In this document: positions 9,547 to 18,972 of the stretch, one piece after another
Layout: each line of letters starts with the position of its first letter
Numbering within the stretch: position 1 is the first letter of the stretch
Origin: Novosphingobium sp. Fuku2-ISO-50
Lineage (GTDB): Bacteria; Pseudomonadota; Alphaproteobacteria; Sphingomonadales; Sphingomonadaceae
Length of the DNA stretch: 64,000 bases
Direction: 5' to 3'
NCBI RefSeq assembly: GCF_001519055.1
Contig: NZ_KQ954295.1
Span: 1-64,000 of the forward strand
The notes under the pieces: generated by a model
The model's input: only the letters and a program-made list of their open reading frames with translations
Database searches by the model: none
Told to the model about the DNA's origin: nothing
Program-made: the position numbers and the translations under genes

Positions 9547-10446
9547 TTACCCTTTGAGCAGCGACAGCACATTCTGCTGGCTCTGGTTGGCTTGCGCGAT
9601 CATCGCGGTCGACGCCTGCGACAGGATCTGCGCCTTGGCCAGATTGGTGGTTTCGGTCGAATAGTTGGTATCCTGGATGCGGCTGCGCGCCGCAGACAGA
9701 TTGGTGATGTTGGTGTTGACGTTGTTGACCACCGAAGTCAGCCGGTTTTGCGCCGCGCCCAGCGAAGACTGGTTGGCGTTGACCTCGGCAATCGCGGCAT
9801 CGACATTGGTGATCGTGGTTGCCGCGCCGGCCTGGGTCGATACGTCCATCGCTGCGGTCGTGCCGCTCGCACTGTTATAGGTCGTATTGCCCGCGCCGCC
9901 AGTGATGCCGAACAGCTGCGAACCGTTGAACGCGGGGCTGTCGATAACGACGTTTTCGCCGTTGTTGGCGCCGGTCTGAATGGTGAATTTCACATCGTTG
10001 CTGCCGTCGGTCGCGGGCGCTCCGGACGTGACATTGAAGACATTGACCCCGTTGAACGTGGTCGTCGACAAGATGCCGGAAATCTGCTGCGTCAGGTTGG
10101 CGACTTCGGTCTGCATCGACTGGCGATCCGACGCCTCATACGTGCCCGAGCTCGACTGCACCGCCAGTTCGCGGATGCGTTGCAGCATGTTGGTCACTTC
10201 GCTCAGCGCGCCGCCGGCGGTCTGCGCCAGCGAGACGCCGTCATTGGCATTGGAAACCGCCTGCTGCATGCCGTCGATCTGCGACGTCATCGTGTTGACG
10301 ATGGCAAGGCCTGCCGCATTGTCGGCGGCACTGTTGATCTGCAGACCGGTCGACAGGCGTTGCATCGACTGCGAGGTCAATTGCGCGGCACTGTTCGAGG
10401 CATTGGCCGCCTGCACGGCGGCAATGTTGGTGTTGATGACTGTCAT
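9547..10446 (-). CDS. fliC: Flagellin
   Basis: A filament subunit of 299 residues from MTVINTNIAA. The conserved N-terminal D0/D1 coiled-coil region (SMQRLSTGLQINSAADNAAGLAI) and C-terminal D1/D0 region (DTNYSTETTNLAKAQIL) flank a short variable domain rich in Gly, Asn and Thr. Short flagellins of this size are usual in alphaproteobacteria. A GGAG sits 10 bases before 10446, which favours it over the in-frame ATG at 10455. No other flagellar, chaperone or motor gene is present in the window, so this copy is separate from any main flagellar cluster. I could not identify a convincing sigma-54 or sigma-28 promoter. Confidence 0.93.
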   Translation of the reverse strand: MTVINTNIAAVQAANASNSAAQLTSQSMQRLSTGLQINSAADNAAGLAIVNTMTSQIDGMQQAVSNANDGVSLAQTAGGALSEVTNMLQRIRELAVQSSSGTYEASDRQSMQTEVANLTQQISGILSTTTFNGVNVFNVTSGAPATDGSNDVKFTIQTGANNGENVVIDSPAFNGSQLFGITGGAGNTTYNSASGTTAAMDVSTQAGAATTITNVDAAIAEVNANQSSLGAAQNRLTSVVNNVNTNITNLSAARSRIQDTNYSTETTNLAKAQILSQASTAMIAQANQSQQNVLSLLKG

Positions 10447-10635
10447 GGTTCCCATTCTCCACTATGGGCGGCCCCCTTTGGCGCGACATGCGGGGCAGTG
10501 CCGGCCGCATCCAAAGGGTTCCTGTGCGGGTAGAACGACACGCTGCGCCGGTTGTTAAGGGCCAGGCAGGGCAATCCCCCGCCAAGCCGGCCACGACGTT
10601 TACTTTCGTCCGCTCCCGCGCCAGACGGGTTGCCG

Positions 10636-13464
10636 ATGGATTCGCCCCCGCCCGCCTCCTCCCCAGCTCCCGCTATCGTACCGCTGGCACTGCCGGCGCT
10701 GCATGCCAGCCATGGCGGCTGCTGGATCGACGACGCGCGCGCCGGGGCCGCGCGTGAAATCAGCAAGGGCGAGGCGATCGTCGCCGCCGCCGATACCCCG
10801 CTGATCGTGCTCAATGCGCCGCTGGTGGCCAGCCGCCTGGGCTATCCCGATCTTTCGGGGCTCGACTTGCTCGAACTGTTTGCCTTTGTCTTTCCCGCCC
10901 GTTTCGTGGTGCCGACGCCGCGCGGTCTGGCCCATGCGCTCGAATTGCCCGAACCAAAGGGCGATGCGGCAGTGCCCGGCTTTCTGCGGCTGGCCGCCGC
11001 AGCGCTGATTACCGAGACCACGCGGCCCGCATGGCCGCAGCGCGAAGGCGCCTGGACCGTGCTTCAGACAATGGCCCGGCTGCACTGGCCCTGGGCACCT
11101 TTGCTGGGCCAGTCGATCCGCCGCCCCGAACGCGCCGAACGCTGGCTGTTTACCCGCCTGCCCGAATGGGAAGAAGCCCCACCCCGCCCCCAGCCCGCGC
11201 AAGTCGTGCTCGACGAGGCGGCAATCGCCGCGCGGCTGGCCCATATCGCCGGCAGCGATGCCGAAGATCGACCGGCGCAACGCGCCTTTGCGCAAGAAGC
11301 GGCGCATGCCTTTGCCCCGCGCGGTCGTGCGCGGGCGCCGCATGTCGTGCTCGCGCAGGCCGGCACCGGCACCGGCAAGACCCTGGGCTATCTCGCGCCG
11401 GGCTCGTTGTGGAGCGCGGCCACCGGCGGCACCGTCTGGGTTTCGACGTATACCAAAGCTCTTCAGCGCCAGTTGCGCCGCGAAAGCCGCCGCGCCTTTG
11501 CCGACCGAGCGCAAGGCGAACGCCCCGCCGTCGTGGTGCGCAAGGGGCGCGAAAACTACCTCTGCCTGCTCAATCTCGAAGACGCCCTGCAAGGCGGATT
11601 TCAGGGGCGCCCGGCGATTTTGGCGCAATTGGTCGCGCGCTGGGCCGCCTATAGCCAGGATGGCGACATGATCGGCGGCGATTTGCCCGGCTGGCTGGGC
11701 ACGCTGTTTCGCCGCCGGGGGATTGCCGCGCTGACCGATCAGCGCGGCGAATGCATTTATGCCGCCTGCCCGCATTACCGCAAATGCTTCATCGAACGCG
11801 CCGCGCGCGCTTCGGCCGAGGCGGATCTGGTCATCGCCAATCACGCGCTGGTGATGATCAACGCCGCAAGAGGGCGCGAAAGCGGTGCCCAGCCGACGCG
11901 AATCGTGTTCGACGAAGGCCATCATGTCTTTGATGCCGCCGATTCGACATTCGCCGCCGCGCTGACCGGCGCCGAAACGATCGAGCTGCGCCGCTGGGTG
12001 ATCGGGCCCGAGGGCAAATCGCGCGGTCGTCGCCGCGGCCTGGCCGCCCGCCTCGCCGACGTGGCCAGCTATGACGACGACGGCGCGCTCGCCATCACCC
12101 GCGCGCGCAAAGCCGCCGAAGCGCTGCCCGGCGAAGGCTGGCTGGCGCGGATTGGCGAAGGCACGCCCTCGGGGCCGATCGAAACGCTGCTCGCGGCAAC
12201 GCGCGGCGTGGTCCATGCCCGCGACGAAAGCGGCGGACAGGAGGCGGGCTATGGCCTCGAAACCGAGGCGGCCGGGCTCGACGGCGCGTATATCGCGATC
12301 GCGGGCGCCGCCGAAGACGCACTCGAAGCCTTGCGCCAGCCGCTGGTGCGGCTCGGCGCAAGGCTCGACGCGATCCTGGCCGATCCGCCCGACTGGCTTG
12401 ACGGCGCGGCGCGCGCACGGATCGAGGGCGCGCGCGGATCGATCCAGTGGCGCTGCGACTTGCTGTCGGGCTGGATTGCGCTGCTCGCTCGCCTGGGGGG
12501 GCCCGCCGACCCCGATTTCGTCGACTGGCTGGCGGTCGACCGCTCCGAAGGGCGCGAATGGGATGTCGGGCTGCATCGCCGCTATCTCGATCCGATGAAG
12601 CCCTTTGCCGAAACCGTGCTCGCCCCGGCGCATGGCGTGCTGATGACCAGCGCGACGCTGTGCGACCGCAATGCCAAAGGCGCGGCGTTCGAGCATGACT
12701 GGGATTCGGCCATCGCGCGCAGCGGCGCGCGCCATCTGGCAATCGAGCCGCGCCGGTTCGCTGTCGACAGCCCGTTCGACTATGCGACGCAGGCCGAAGT
12801 CCTGATCGTCACCGATGTTCCGCGCGGCGACATCGCCGCCCTCGCCGGGGCCTATGCCCGGCTGATCGAGGCATCGGGCGGCGGCGCGCTGGGGCTGTTT
12901 ACCGCGATCCGCCGCCTGCGCGCGGTCCACGGGCGGATCGTCGACCGGCTCGCGCGCGCCGGGCTGCCGCTCTATGCCCAGCATGTCGATCCGATCGATA
13001 CCGGCACACTCGTCGACATCTTTCGCGATGATCCGCGCGCCTCGCTGCTCGGCACCGATGCCTTGCGCGACGGGGTCGATGTGCCGGGCGATTCGCTGCG
13101 GCTGGTGGTGATGGAGCAAGTCCCCTGGCCCAAACCGTCGATTCTGCATCGCGCGCGGCGCCTGGCCGGCGGCGGGCAAGCGCATGACGATGCGATCATC
13201 CGGGCGCGGCTGGCGCAGGCTTTTGGTCGATTGATCCGCTCCGGACAGGATCGCGGCGCGTTCGTCGTCCTGTCGGCGGCGTTTCCTTCGCGCCTGATCG
13301 GGGCCTTCCCCGCCGGAACGCCGGTGCGCCGGGTGACGCTTGATGTCGCTTTACAAAGCATCGCAGCCAGTGTTTCTGAGCCAGTCGTTTCTGGCCCCTC
13401 CGCCATGTCATCCGATCCAACATCCGGCGTGACCGCGCCGCCAACGTCCGGGAACCCTGCGTGA
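10636..13464 (+). CDS. ATP-dependent helicase, DinG/XPD-like, with Fe-S cluster motif
   Basis: A superfamily 2 helicase of 942 residues. Walker A is AGTGTGKT (242-249) and motif II is DEGH (426-429). Between them Cys313, Cys373, Cys378 and Cys384 have the spacing expected of the 4Fe-4S domain of DinG, YoaA and XPD enzymes. The C-terminal helicase motifs include LGTDALRDGVDVPGDSLR and an arginine-rich QAFGRLIRSGQDRGA. The first 220 residues are an extra domain not found in E. coli DinG. Relatives unwind 5'-tailed DNA, R-loops and damaged forks. The start at MDSPPP is preferred, but 10552 is possible. It overlaps sixA by 4 bases. Confidence 0.9.
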   Translation: MDSPPPASSPAPAIVPLALPALHASHGGCWIDDARAGAAREISKGEAIVAAADTPLIVLNAPLVASRLGYPDLSGLDLLELFAFVFPARFVVPTPRGLAHALELPEPKGDAAVPGFLRLAAAALITETTRPAWPQREGAWTVLQTMARLHWPWAPLLGQSIRRPERAERWLFTRLPEWEEAPPRPQPAQVVLDEAAIAARLAHIAGSDAEDRPAQRAFAQEAAHAFAPRGRARAPHVVLAQAGTGTGKTLGYLAPGSLWSAATGGTVWVSTYTKALQRQLRRESRRAFADRAQGERPAVVVRKGRENYLCLLNLEDALQGGFQGRPAILAQLVARWAAYSQDGDMIGGDLPGWLGTLFRRRGIAALTDQRGECIYAACPHYRKCFIERAARASAEADLVIANHALVMINAARGRESGAQPTRIVFDEGHHVFDAADSTFAAALTGAETIELRRWVIGPEGKSRGRRRGLAARLADVASYDDDGALAITRARKAAEALPGEGWLARIGEGTPSGPIETLLAATRGVVHARDESGGQEAGYGLETEAAGLDGAYIAIAGAAEDALEALRQPLVRLGARLDAILADPPDWLDGAARARIEGARGSIQWRCDLLSGWIALLARLGGPADPDFVDWLAVDRSEGREWDVGLHRRYLDPMKPFAETVLAPAHGVLMTSATLCDRNAKGAAFEHDWDSAIARSGARHLAIEPRRFAVDSPFDYATQAEVLIVTDVPRGDIAALAGAYARLIEASGGGALGLFTAIRRLRAVHGRIVDRLARAGLPLYAQHVDPIDTGTLVDIFRDDPRASLLGTDALRDGVDVPGDSLRLVVMEQVPWPKPSILHRARRLAGGGQAHDDAIIRARLAQAFGRLIRSGQDRGAFVVLSAAFPSRLIGAFPAGTPVRRVTLDVALQSIAASVSEPVVSGPSAMSSDPTSGVTAPPTSGNPA

Positions 13465-14006
13465 AGACGCTCGCCTTGTTCCGCCATGCCAAATCCGACT
13501 GGTCCGATGCGCGCGCGCGCGATTTCGATCGACCGCTCAATGCGCGCGGTCAACGCGGCGCGGCCGCGATGGGGCGGCATGTGCGCGATGGTCGCTGGCG
13601 CTTCGACCGGATCATCGCCTCGCCCGCCGTGCGCGTGGCCGAAACGATCGAAATCGCCAGCCGCGCCTGGGGCCGCACGTTTCCGGTGGAATGGGATCGC
13701 CGGATCTATCTGGCCAGTTCGGCGACGCTGATCGATCTCTTGCGCGAAGTGTCGGGCGATCCGGACAGCCTGTTGATGGTCGGGCATAATCCGGGACTCG
13801 AAGACCTGATCTTCGACCTCGTGCCCGATGACGGGAGCAGCCCTTTGCGCGCGATCGTCGAACAGAAGTTTCCGACGGCGACCTTTGCCGTGCTCGAATG
13901 CGCGATCGACCGCTGGGAAGATATCGACATCGGCTGTGCCCGGCTGACCGAACTGACTCGCCCGCGCGATCTCGACCCGACGCTCGGCCCCGAACTGCTC
14001 GACTGA
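13461..14006 (+). CDS. sixA: SixA-type phosphohistidine phosphatase
   Basis: A histidine phosphatase superfamily protein of 181 residues. The phosphate-binding motif RHAKS at residues 8-12 is the SixA version of the family's RHG, with His9 as the nucleophile. A second conserved His lies in MVGHNPGLEDL. SixA proteins remove phosphate from histidines of phosphorelay or PTS proteins; the target here is unknown. Translation starts with GTG at 13461, in a GTGA overlap with the helicase stop, so the two genes are coupled. Confidence 0.88.
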   Translation: MKTLALFRHAKSDWSDARARDFDRPLNARGQRGAAAMGRHVRDGRWRFDRIIASPAVRVAETIEIASRAWGRTFPVEWDRRIYLASSATLIDLLREVSGDPDSLLMVGHNPGLEDLIFDLVPDDGSSPLRAIVEQKFPTATFAVLECAIDRWEDIDIGCARLTELTRPRDLDPTLGPELLD

Positions 14007-14009
14007 AAC

Positions 14010-14030
14010 GCTGATTTTTGGAAAATCAGC
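14010..14030. terminator. Hairpin between sixA and merR
   Basis: A perfect 9-bp stem (GCTGATTTT / AAAATCAGC, loop TGG) sits 3 bases after the sixA stop and overlaps the stop of the opposing merR gene. Its A and T tracts make it usable in both directions. Confidence 0.6.
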
Positions 14031-14628
14031 CGAGCGAAATCGCTTCCGCCAGCCGGGCGCGGATCGATTCGAGATGCGTGCGCAGCACCGCCAGCGCGGA
14101 AACCATTGCAAGTTCGGGCGCCAGTTCGGGCTCGCCGTCTTCTGACAGGGGGCCGCCTTCTGACAGGGGAATGCCCGGCAGGTCGATCGCCGAATGGTCC
14201 GCAATGCCATCGAACAAAGGCGCCGAGGTGTCGCGATGCGGCGGCGCGGCGCTGCGTCGTCCGGCCGGTTTGCCCAAAGCCTGACGCGCGCCGCGGATGG
14301 TATAGCCTTCGCGATGGAGCAGGCGATCGATTTCACCCAATAAGGCGATGTCCGCGGGGCGATAATAACGCCGCCCGCCGGCGCGGGTCAGCGGGCGCAA
14401 CATCGGGAACTGTTCTTCCCAATAGCGCAGGACATGCTGGCGCAGGCCAAGCGCACGCGCAACTTCGCCGATCGTGCGCAGCGCACCGGCGTCCTTGCCG
14501 TCGCAAAACAGGTCATCGGCGGCTTGCCATGGCGCTGCAACGGCCTTGACGCCCGGCGCGGCACGTCCCCGCCCGGCAGCGCGGGGCTTCGCCCCGGCGC
14601 GCTGTCCGGCTGGAACGGAGCCGTTCAT
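14026..14628 (-). CDS. MerR family transcriptional regulator
   Basis: A DNA-binding regulator with the MerR winged helix at about residues 50-120 ([26 protein letters not shown], then [14 protein letters not shown]). The N-terminal 40 residues are basic and disordered, and the C-terminus is a short helical segment with no metal-binding cysteines. It starts 10 bases after the ihfA stop. The order plsX-fabH-ihfA-merR is a widely conserved fatty-acid/IHF block in proteobacteria; the regulator's target is usually unassigned. Two copies of TTCTGACAGGGG in the DNA give the repeat [12 protein letters not shown]. Confidence 0.88.
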   Translation of the reverse strand: MNGSVPAGQRAGAKPRAAGRGRAAPGVKAVAAPWQAADDLFCDGKDAGALRTIGEVARALGLRQHVLRYWEEQFPMLRPLTRAGGRRYYRPADIALLGEIDRLLHREGYTIRGARQALGKPAGRRSAAPPHRDTSAPLFDGIADHSAIDLPGIPLSEGGPLSEDGEPELAPELAMVSALAVLRTHLESIRARLAEAISLG

Positions 14629-14638
14629 CCGGCCCTGC

Positions 14639-14938
14639 TCAATTGCCCGCGCAGATGCGGTCCTTGAGCATCTGGCTGGCCCGGAACGTCAGCACGCGGC
14701 GCGGCGTGATCGGCACTTCGATGCCGGTCTTGGGGTTACGGCCGATCCGCTCTGCCTTGTCCCGCAGAAGAAACGTGCCAAATCCCGAAATCTTCACATT
14801 TTCGCCCTCGGCCAAGGCATCGCACACATGATTGAGAATCGATTCAACCATGTCGAGCGACTCAGCACGCGACAAACCGACGCGGCGATTGATGCCTTCC
14901 GCGAGGTCCGCCCGCGTCAAAGTCCCAACAGAGCGCAT
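14639..14938 (-). CDS. ihfA: Integration host factor subunit alpha
   Basis: A DNA-bending protein of the HU/IHF family, which acts with IhfB in recombination, replication and sigma-54 transcription. From [14 protein letters not shown] it has 99 residues. The beta-arm region [23 protein letters not shown] carries the Pro that intercalates into DNA, and the '[13 protein letters not shown]' core is typical. The open frame extends to 15004, but the standard family N-terminus begins at 14938. It sits 131 bases downstream of fabH, so it may also have its own promoter. Confidence 0.95.
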   Translation of the reverse strand: MRSVGTLTRADLAEGINRRVGLSRAESLDMVESILNHVCDALAEGENVKISGFGTFLLRDKAERIGRNPKTGIEVPITPRRVLTFRASQMLKDRICAGN

Positions 14939-15069
14939 CCGCCATTCCCCCAATTGTAACAAGTTCCCACTACCCGTATCCAAGATAGCGGCTTTTCGGT
15001 CCAAGGCAATGCGTTACGCGCCCGATCCGGACGATTCCGGACGCCTGTCCAGTTTATTTCGTCCCGTTT

Positions 15070-16056
15070 CTAGACGCGTGCGAGCGCTGCACCCCACGTG
15101 AAGCCCCCGCCCATCGCTTCGAACATGACCAGATCGCCAGACTTGATTCGCCCATCGCGCACAGCCTCGTCATAGGCGAGCGGCACCGAGGCCGCGCTGG
15201 TATTGGCGTGATGATCGACTGTCACGATGACCTTTTCGGGCGGCAGCGACAGTTTGCGCGCGGTGGCGTCGAGAATGCGCATATTGGCCTGGTGCGGCAC
15301 GACCCAGTCGATCGCTTCGACCGTGACCCCGGCCTCGGTCAGGACTTCCTCAAGCACGCCGGCCAGATTGACGACCGCGTGGCGAAACACTTCGCGCCCC
15401 TTCATCCGCAGTTTGCCCACGGTCTGCGTCGTCGATGGCCCGCCATCGACATAGAGCAAGTCGTTATGGGCGCCATCGGCATGAAGCCGGCTGGCGATGA
15501 TTCCCGGCGCATTGACGTCGGACGGATCGACGTCGATCGCTTCGAGCACCATGGCCCCGGCGCCATCGCCAAACAGCACGCATGTCGTGCGGTCTTCCCA
15601 ATCGAGAATGCGGCTGAACGTTTCCGCACCGATCACCAGCGCACGACGTGCATTGCCCCCACGCAGCAGGGCATCGGCCGTCGTCAACGCATAGAGAAAG
15701 CCGGAGCAGACCGCCGCGATGTCGAACGCGATCCCGCCGTTACAGCCCAGATTATGCTGCACGATCGTCGCACTGGCGGGAAACGTCTGATCCGGCGTCG
15801 CCGTGGCGAGGATGATCAGATCGATGTCCGCCGCAGCAATTCCCGCAGCATCGAGCGCACGACGCGCCGCAAGCGTGGCCAGCGAACTGGTGGTTTCCCC
15901 CTCGCCCGCGATATACCGCGCGCGAATGCCGGTGCGCTCGACGATCCATTCGTCGGTGGTATCGACCCGTGTCGCCAATTCGGCATTGGTGACTTTGTGT
16001 TCGGGCAAGGCCGAACCGCTGCCGCGAATGGCAGAGCGCCGCACGGTTCCGCTCAT
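15070..16056 (-). CDS. fabH: Beta-ketoacyl-ACP synthase III
   Basis: Starts fatty-acid synthesis by condensing acetyl-CoA (or another acyl-CoA) with malonyl-ACP. It has 328 residues and the catalytic triad Cys117 (AAVCSGF), His255 (VVPHQANMR) and Asn285 ([10 protein letters not shown]). The glycine-rich loop GDGAGAMVL and the C-terminal [10 protein letters not shown] are also normal. Its ATG overlaps the plsX stop by 4 bases (16053-16056), a translationally coupled pair linking acyl chain initiation to phospholipid precursor supply. Confidence 0.97.
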   Translation of the reverse strand: MSGTVRRSAIRGSGSALPEHKVTNAELATRVDTTDEWIVERTGIRARYIAGEGETTSSLATLAARRALDAAGIAAADIDLIILATATPDQTFPASATIVQHNLGCNGGIAFDIAAVCSGFLYALTTADALLRGGNARRALVIGAETFSRILDWEDRTTCVLFGDGAGAMVLEAIDVDPSDVNAPGIIASRLHADGAHNDLLYVDGGPSTTQTVGKLRMKGREVFRHAVVNLAGVLEEVLTEAGVTVEAIDWVVPHQANMRILDATARKLSLPPEKVIVTVDHHANTSAASVPLAYDEAVRDGRIKSGDLVMFEAMGGGFTWGAALARV

Positions 16057-17174
16057 AGCCCCGGCTCCGGCTCGGCTTCGCTCGGCACGGGCCGGCTCGG
16101 CGCGCCCTGAACCGCAGTCCTGGGGCTCGAACGGACGGGACTCTGGATTTTTTCAGCTCCGACATCGGCAAGGTCGGCGGCAATGCGCTCGGTCAGATTT
16201 TCCTCCAGCAGGCGGGCGGTGATCTCGATGGCATGGGCCACGCCGCGCGCCGTGGCGCCGCCATGGCTTTTCACGACAATGCCGTTGAGGCCGACGAAAA
16301 GCGCACCATTGTGATTGTTGGGATCGAGATGATGGCGCAAAAGTTCGGTCGCAGGGCGCGAGATGAGAAAGCCGAATTTCGACCGCAGCGAGCTGGAAAA
16401 GCTTCGCCGCAGGAGGTCGGCGACAAAACGGGCCGCGCCCTCCATCGCCTTCAGCGCGATATTGCCGGAAAAGCCGTCGGTGACAACGACATCGACATTG
16501 CCCCGGCTGATCTTGTCCGCCTCGATAAAACCGTCAAAGCTCAGTGCGAGCGTGGCGTCGACTTCCTTGAGCAGCGCAGCGGCATCGCGCAAGTCATCGG
16601 TGCCCTTGGTTTCTTCGCTGCCGATATTGAGCAGGCGCACCCGCGGACTGGCAAGGCCATTGGCAATCCGCGCATAAGCCGCGCCCATGATGGCGAACTG
16701 CACCAGATTGCGCGCATCGCACGCCGTGTTGGCGCCGAGATCGAGCATGACAAGGTCGTGATCGCCCAGCGTGGGCACCAGCGCGGCGAGCGCCGGCCGG
16801 TCGATACCCGGCAGTGTGCGCAAGGCCAGCTTGGCCATGGCCATCAGCGCGCCGGTATTGCCGGAACTGACCGCCGCGCCCGCCTGCCCCTGCTTTACCG
16901 CGTCGATCGCCAGCCCCATCGACGTCGTGCGCGCACGGCGCAGCGCCTGGGTCGGACGTTCATCGCCGGTAACGACATCGGGCGCATGACGAATGGTCGC
17001 ACGCGCAGAAAGCCCTGGATGATGCGCCATTGCAGCCACCACCCGCGCTTCATCGCCGACCATCAGGAAAGTGAGGCGCGGATCGGCCGCAAGGGCCAGC
17101 GCCGCACCGGCGACCATCACGCTGAGCCCTTCATCGCCGCCCATCGCGTCAATGGCGATACGCGGCAGGCTCAT
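16053..17174 (-). CDS. plsX: Phosphate acyltransferase PlsX
   Basis: Converts acyl-ACP and phosphate to acyl-phosphate, the acyl donor for PlsY in phospholipid synthesis. The N-terminus [11 protein letters not shown], the middle [11 protein letters not shown] and [20 protein letters not shown] are clear PlsX signatures. At 373 residues it is about 25 longer than usual because of a basic, Pro-rich C-terminal tail. It lies between rpmF (180 bases upstream) and fabH (overlapping) on the minus strand. Confidence 0.97.
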   Translation of the reverse strand: MSLPRIAIDAMGGDEGLSVMVAGAALALAADPRLTFLMVGDEARVVAAMAHHPGLSARATIRHAPDVVTGDERPTQALRRARTTSMGLAIDAVKQGQAGAAVSSGNTGALMAMAKLALRTLPGIDRPALAALVPTLGDHDLVMLDLGANTACDARNLVQFAIMGAAYARIANGLASPRVRLLNIGSEETKGTDDLRDAAALLKEVDATLALSFDGFIEADKISRGNVDVVVTDGFSGNIALKAMEGAARFVADLLRRSFSSSLRSKFGFLISRPATELLRHHLDPNNHNGALFVGLNGIVVKSHGGATARGVAHAIEITARLLEENLTERIAADLADVGAEKIQSPVRSSPRTAVQGAPSRPVPSEAEPEPGL

Positions 17175-17311
17175 GGTGCGATGGTCCCCCTCTGCGCGAT
17201 CGGCTCGCCCGCCTGCCCCGGCTCTTTGATGCCGGGGTGATGCGGGCGGCCATAAGCGATGCGCGCTGATCCTGCAAAAATCTGACGACGCGATCGTCGC
17301 CAGTCAATCTG

Positions 17312-17346
17312 TCACGCGCCGAATCGATTGCCGATCCGGCGCGTGA
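17312..17346 (-). terminator. Hairpin in the rpmF-plsX spacer (attenuator or weak terminator)
   Basis: A perfect 9-bp inverted repeat (TCACGCGCC / GGCGCGTGA, 17-base loop) begins 10 bases after the rpmF stop. No T run follows on the minus strand, so it is more likely an attenuating or mRNA-stabilising structure that separates abundant rpmF message from plsX than a full terminator. Confidence 0.4.
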
Positions 17347-17356
17347 AAACCGCGTG

Positions 17357-17536
17357 TCAGTTGCTGACCGCGAGAACTTCACGACCATTGTAATGGCCGC
17401 AAGCGTTGCACAAGTTGTGCGGACGCTTGAGTTCGCCGCAGTTGGAGCATTCATGGAAGGCTTCAACCTTCAGCGCATCGTGGCTGCGACGCATGCCGCG
17501 GCGGGACGGCGAGGTTTTACGCTTTGGGACGGCCAT
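17357..17536 (-). CDS. rpmF: 50S ribosomal protein L32
   Basis: A small basic ribosomal protein of 59 residues. The N-terminus [20 protein letters not shown] is diagnostic. Two Cys pairs (CSNC and CNAC) form a zinc ribbon, so this is the C+ zinc-binding form of L32. A longer open frame reaches 18535, but only this part is the L32 family. It leads the conserved rpmF-plsX-fabH block on the minus strand. Confidence 0.97.
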   Translation of the reverse strand: MAVPKRKTSPSRRGMRRSHDALKVEAFHECSNCGELKRPHNLCNACGHYNGREVLAVSN

Positions 17537-17830
17537 TTCGGCACCTGTTCCTGATAGATCTAAGTTCTGAGATACGGCGCGATAGGCAAAACCGGACGAC
17601 CAGACAACCCCCACGAACCATTTCGCATGGAACATGCAGATCAGAACGGACGGGTCGGACCGAAAGGTGCCGCTCACGAGCGAAGGGGGGCCTATACGCA
17701 ATTTCAGATGATTTGCAAGACGGCCTGCGATAGCATTCGCGATATGGCCGGAAGCCCAGACCCGGCCTGCCTTGCCGAGACCCCGCCAAGACCAGAGCGG
17801 GGAGCGGTTTGAACGGGAGAATACAAGAGG

Positions 17831-18220
17831 ATGTACCTGCCCATTTCCCTGGCGGCGGCCGCCGCCGCCGCGTTTCTCAATCTCTGGCTTTCCATCCGCG
17901 TCGGCATGGTTCGCCAGGCCAAGAAGATCTCGATCGGCGACGGGGGCGACGAGGAATTGATCCGGCGCATGCGTGCGCAGGCCAATTTCATCGAAAACAC
18001 GCCGATCGTGCTGATTCTCATCGCGGTGATCGAAGCTTCGCGCCCCGCCAATCCCTGGCTCGCCGCAAGCGCGACGATCTATATCCTCGCCCGCGTCGCA
18101 CACGGCGTCGGCATGGACGGCGGGCCATTCCGCACCAGCCGCATGGTCGGCACGATGCTTACCATGCTGACTCTGCTCACTCTCGGCGTCTGGGCCGCAA
18201 CCATCGCAATCGACATGTAA
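17831..18220 (+). CDS. MAPEG family membrane protein
   Basis: A small integral membrane protein of 129 residues with about four hydrophobic segments (near 3-20, 55-70, 75-90 and 108-127). The family signature region [17 protein letters not shown] and RVAHGVGM are typical of MAPEG proteins, relatives of eukaryotic glutathione-dependent microsomal enzymes. Bacterial function is mostly unknown. The start is at MYLPISLAA, preceded by AAGAGG. A strong hairpin follows the stop. Confidence 0.85.
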   Translation: MYLPISLAAAAAAAFLNLWLSIRVGMVRQAKKISIGDGGDEELIRRMRAQANFIENTPIVLILIAVIEASRPANPWLAASATIYILARVAHGVGMDGGPFRTSRMVGTMLTMLTLLTLGVWAATIAIDM

Positions 18221-18226
18221 TCGTGT

Positions 18227-18252
18227 GATCCTCCCCGCTTGCGGGGAGGATC
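18227..18252. terminator. Bidirectional hairpin terminator
   Basis: A perfect 12-base arm pair (GATCCTCCCCGC / GCGGGGAGGATC) with a TT centre lies between the convergent MAPEG and MBL genes, 6 bases after one stop and touching the other. There is no T run, but its place and strength fit a shared terminator. Confidence 0.65.
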
Positions 18253-18933
18253 TCAGGCCAGAACGGCGTCGGCCACGTAAGCATTGGTCTGGCGCTCGCG
18301 GCCAAACGTGCTGACCGGGCCGTGGCCGGGCACGAATGTCACATCGTTGCCCAGGGGCCACAGCTTTTGGGTAATCGAATCGATCAGCTTCTGATGATTG
18401 CCGAGCGGAAAATCGGTGCGCCCGATCGAGCCCTGAAACAGCACATCGCCGACAATCGCAAAGCGCGAGGGCGCATGAAAGAACACCACATGCCCCGGCG
18501 TGTGCCCCGGGCAATGGATCACATCGAGCACGCATTCCCCGATCGTGACGGTATCGCCATCATGCAGCCAGCGGGTGGGCTCGAACACTTCGCCCGCGAT
18601 GCCATAGCGCGCGCCGTCCTCGTTCAGCTTCGCGATCCAGTAGCGGTCCGATTCTTCGGGCCCCTCGATCGGCACGCCCAGTTCTCGGGCAAAGGCACCT
18701 GTGGCGCCGCAATGGTCGATATGACCATGTGTCACGAGCAGCTTTTCGATGGTCACCCCGGTCTTGGCAATCGCCTGACGCAACAGCGGCAGATCGCCGC
18801 CCACGTCGACAAAGGCGCCGCGCATGGTCTTGGTACACCATACCAGCGTGCAGTTCTGCTGCAGCGGCGTAACGGGAATGATCGCCACTTTCAGCGGCGG
18901 TTCGGGCTTGGTTTGGGCTGTATCGGTCATCAC
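18253..18933 (-). CDS. MBL-fold metallo-hydrolase (glyoxalase II-like)
   Basis: A cytosolic beta-lactamase-fold hydrolase of 226 residues. The metal motif HxHxDH is present as HGHIDH in [13 protein letters not shown], followed by later ligands in [17 protein letters not shown] and VPGHGP. The short form without a C-terminal helical domain resembles YcbL-type proteins, which have low glyoxalase II activity. The real substrate is unknown. The start may be 18933 or 18930 (MMTDT). Confidence 0.88.
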   Translation of the reverse strand: MMTDTAQTKPEPPLKVAIIPVTPLQQNCTLVWCTKTMRGAFVDVGGDLPLLRQAIAKTGVTIEKLLVTHGHIDHCGATGAFARELGVPIEGPEESDRYWIAKLNEDGARYGIAGEVFEPTRWLHDGDTVTIGECVLDVIHCPGHTPGHVVFFHAPSRFAIVGDVLFQGSIGRTDFPLGNHQKLIDSITQKLWPLGNDVTFVPGHGPVSTFGRERQTNAYVADAVLA

Positions 18934-18972
18934 GGCCCAAGATGATGCGCAGCAAGGCTCAGCGCAAGAGCT

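Noticed and set aside
10447..10560. Sigma-54 promoter for the flagellin
   Set aside because: The closest match (CGGCAC...GCATG) has the -24/-12 spacing off by one base.
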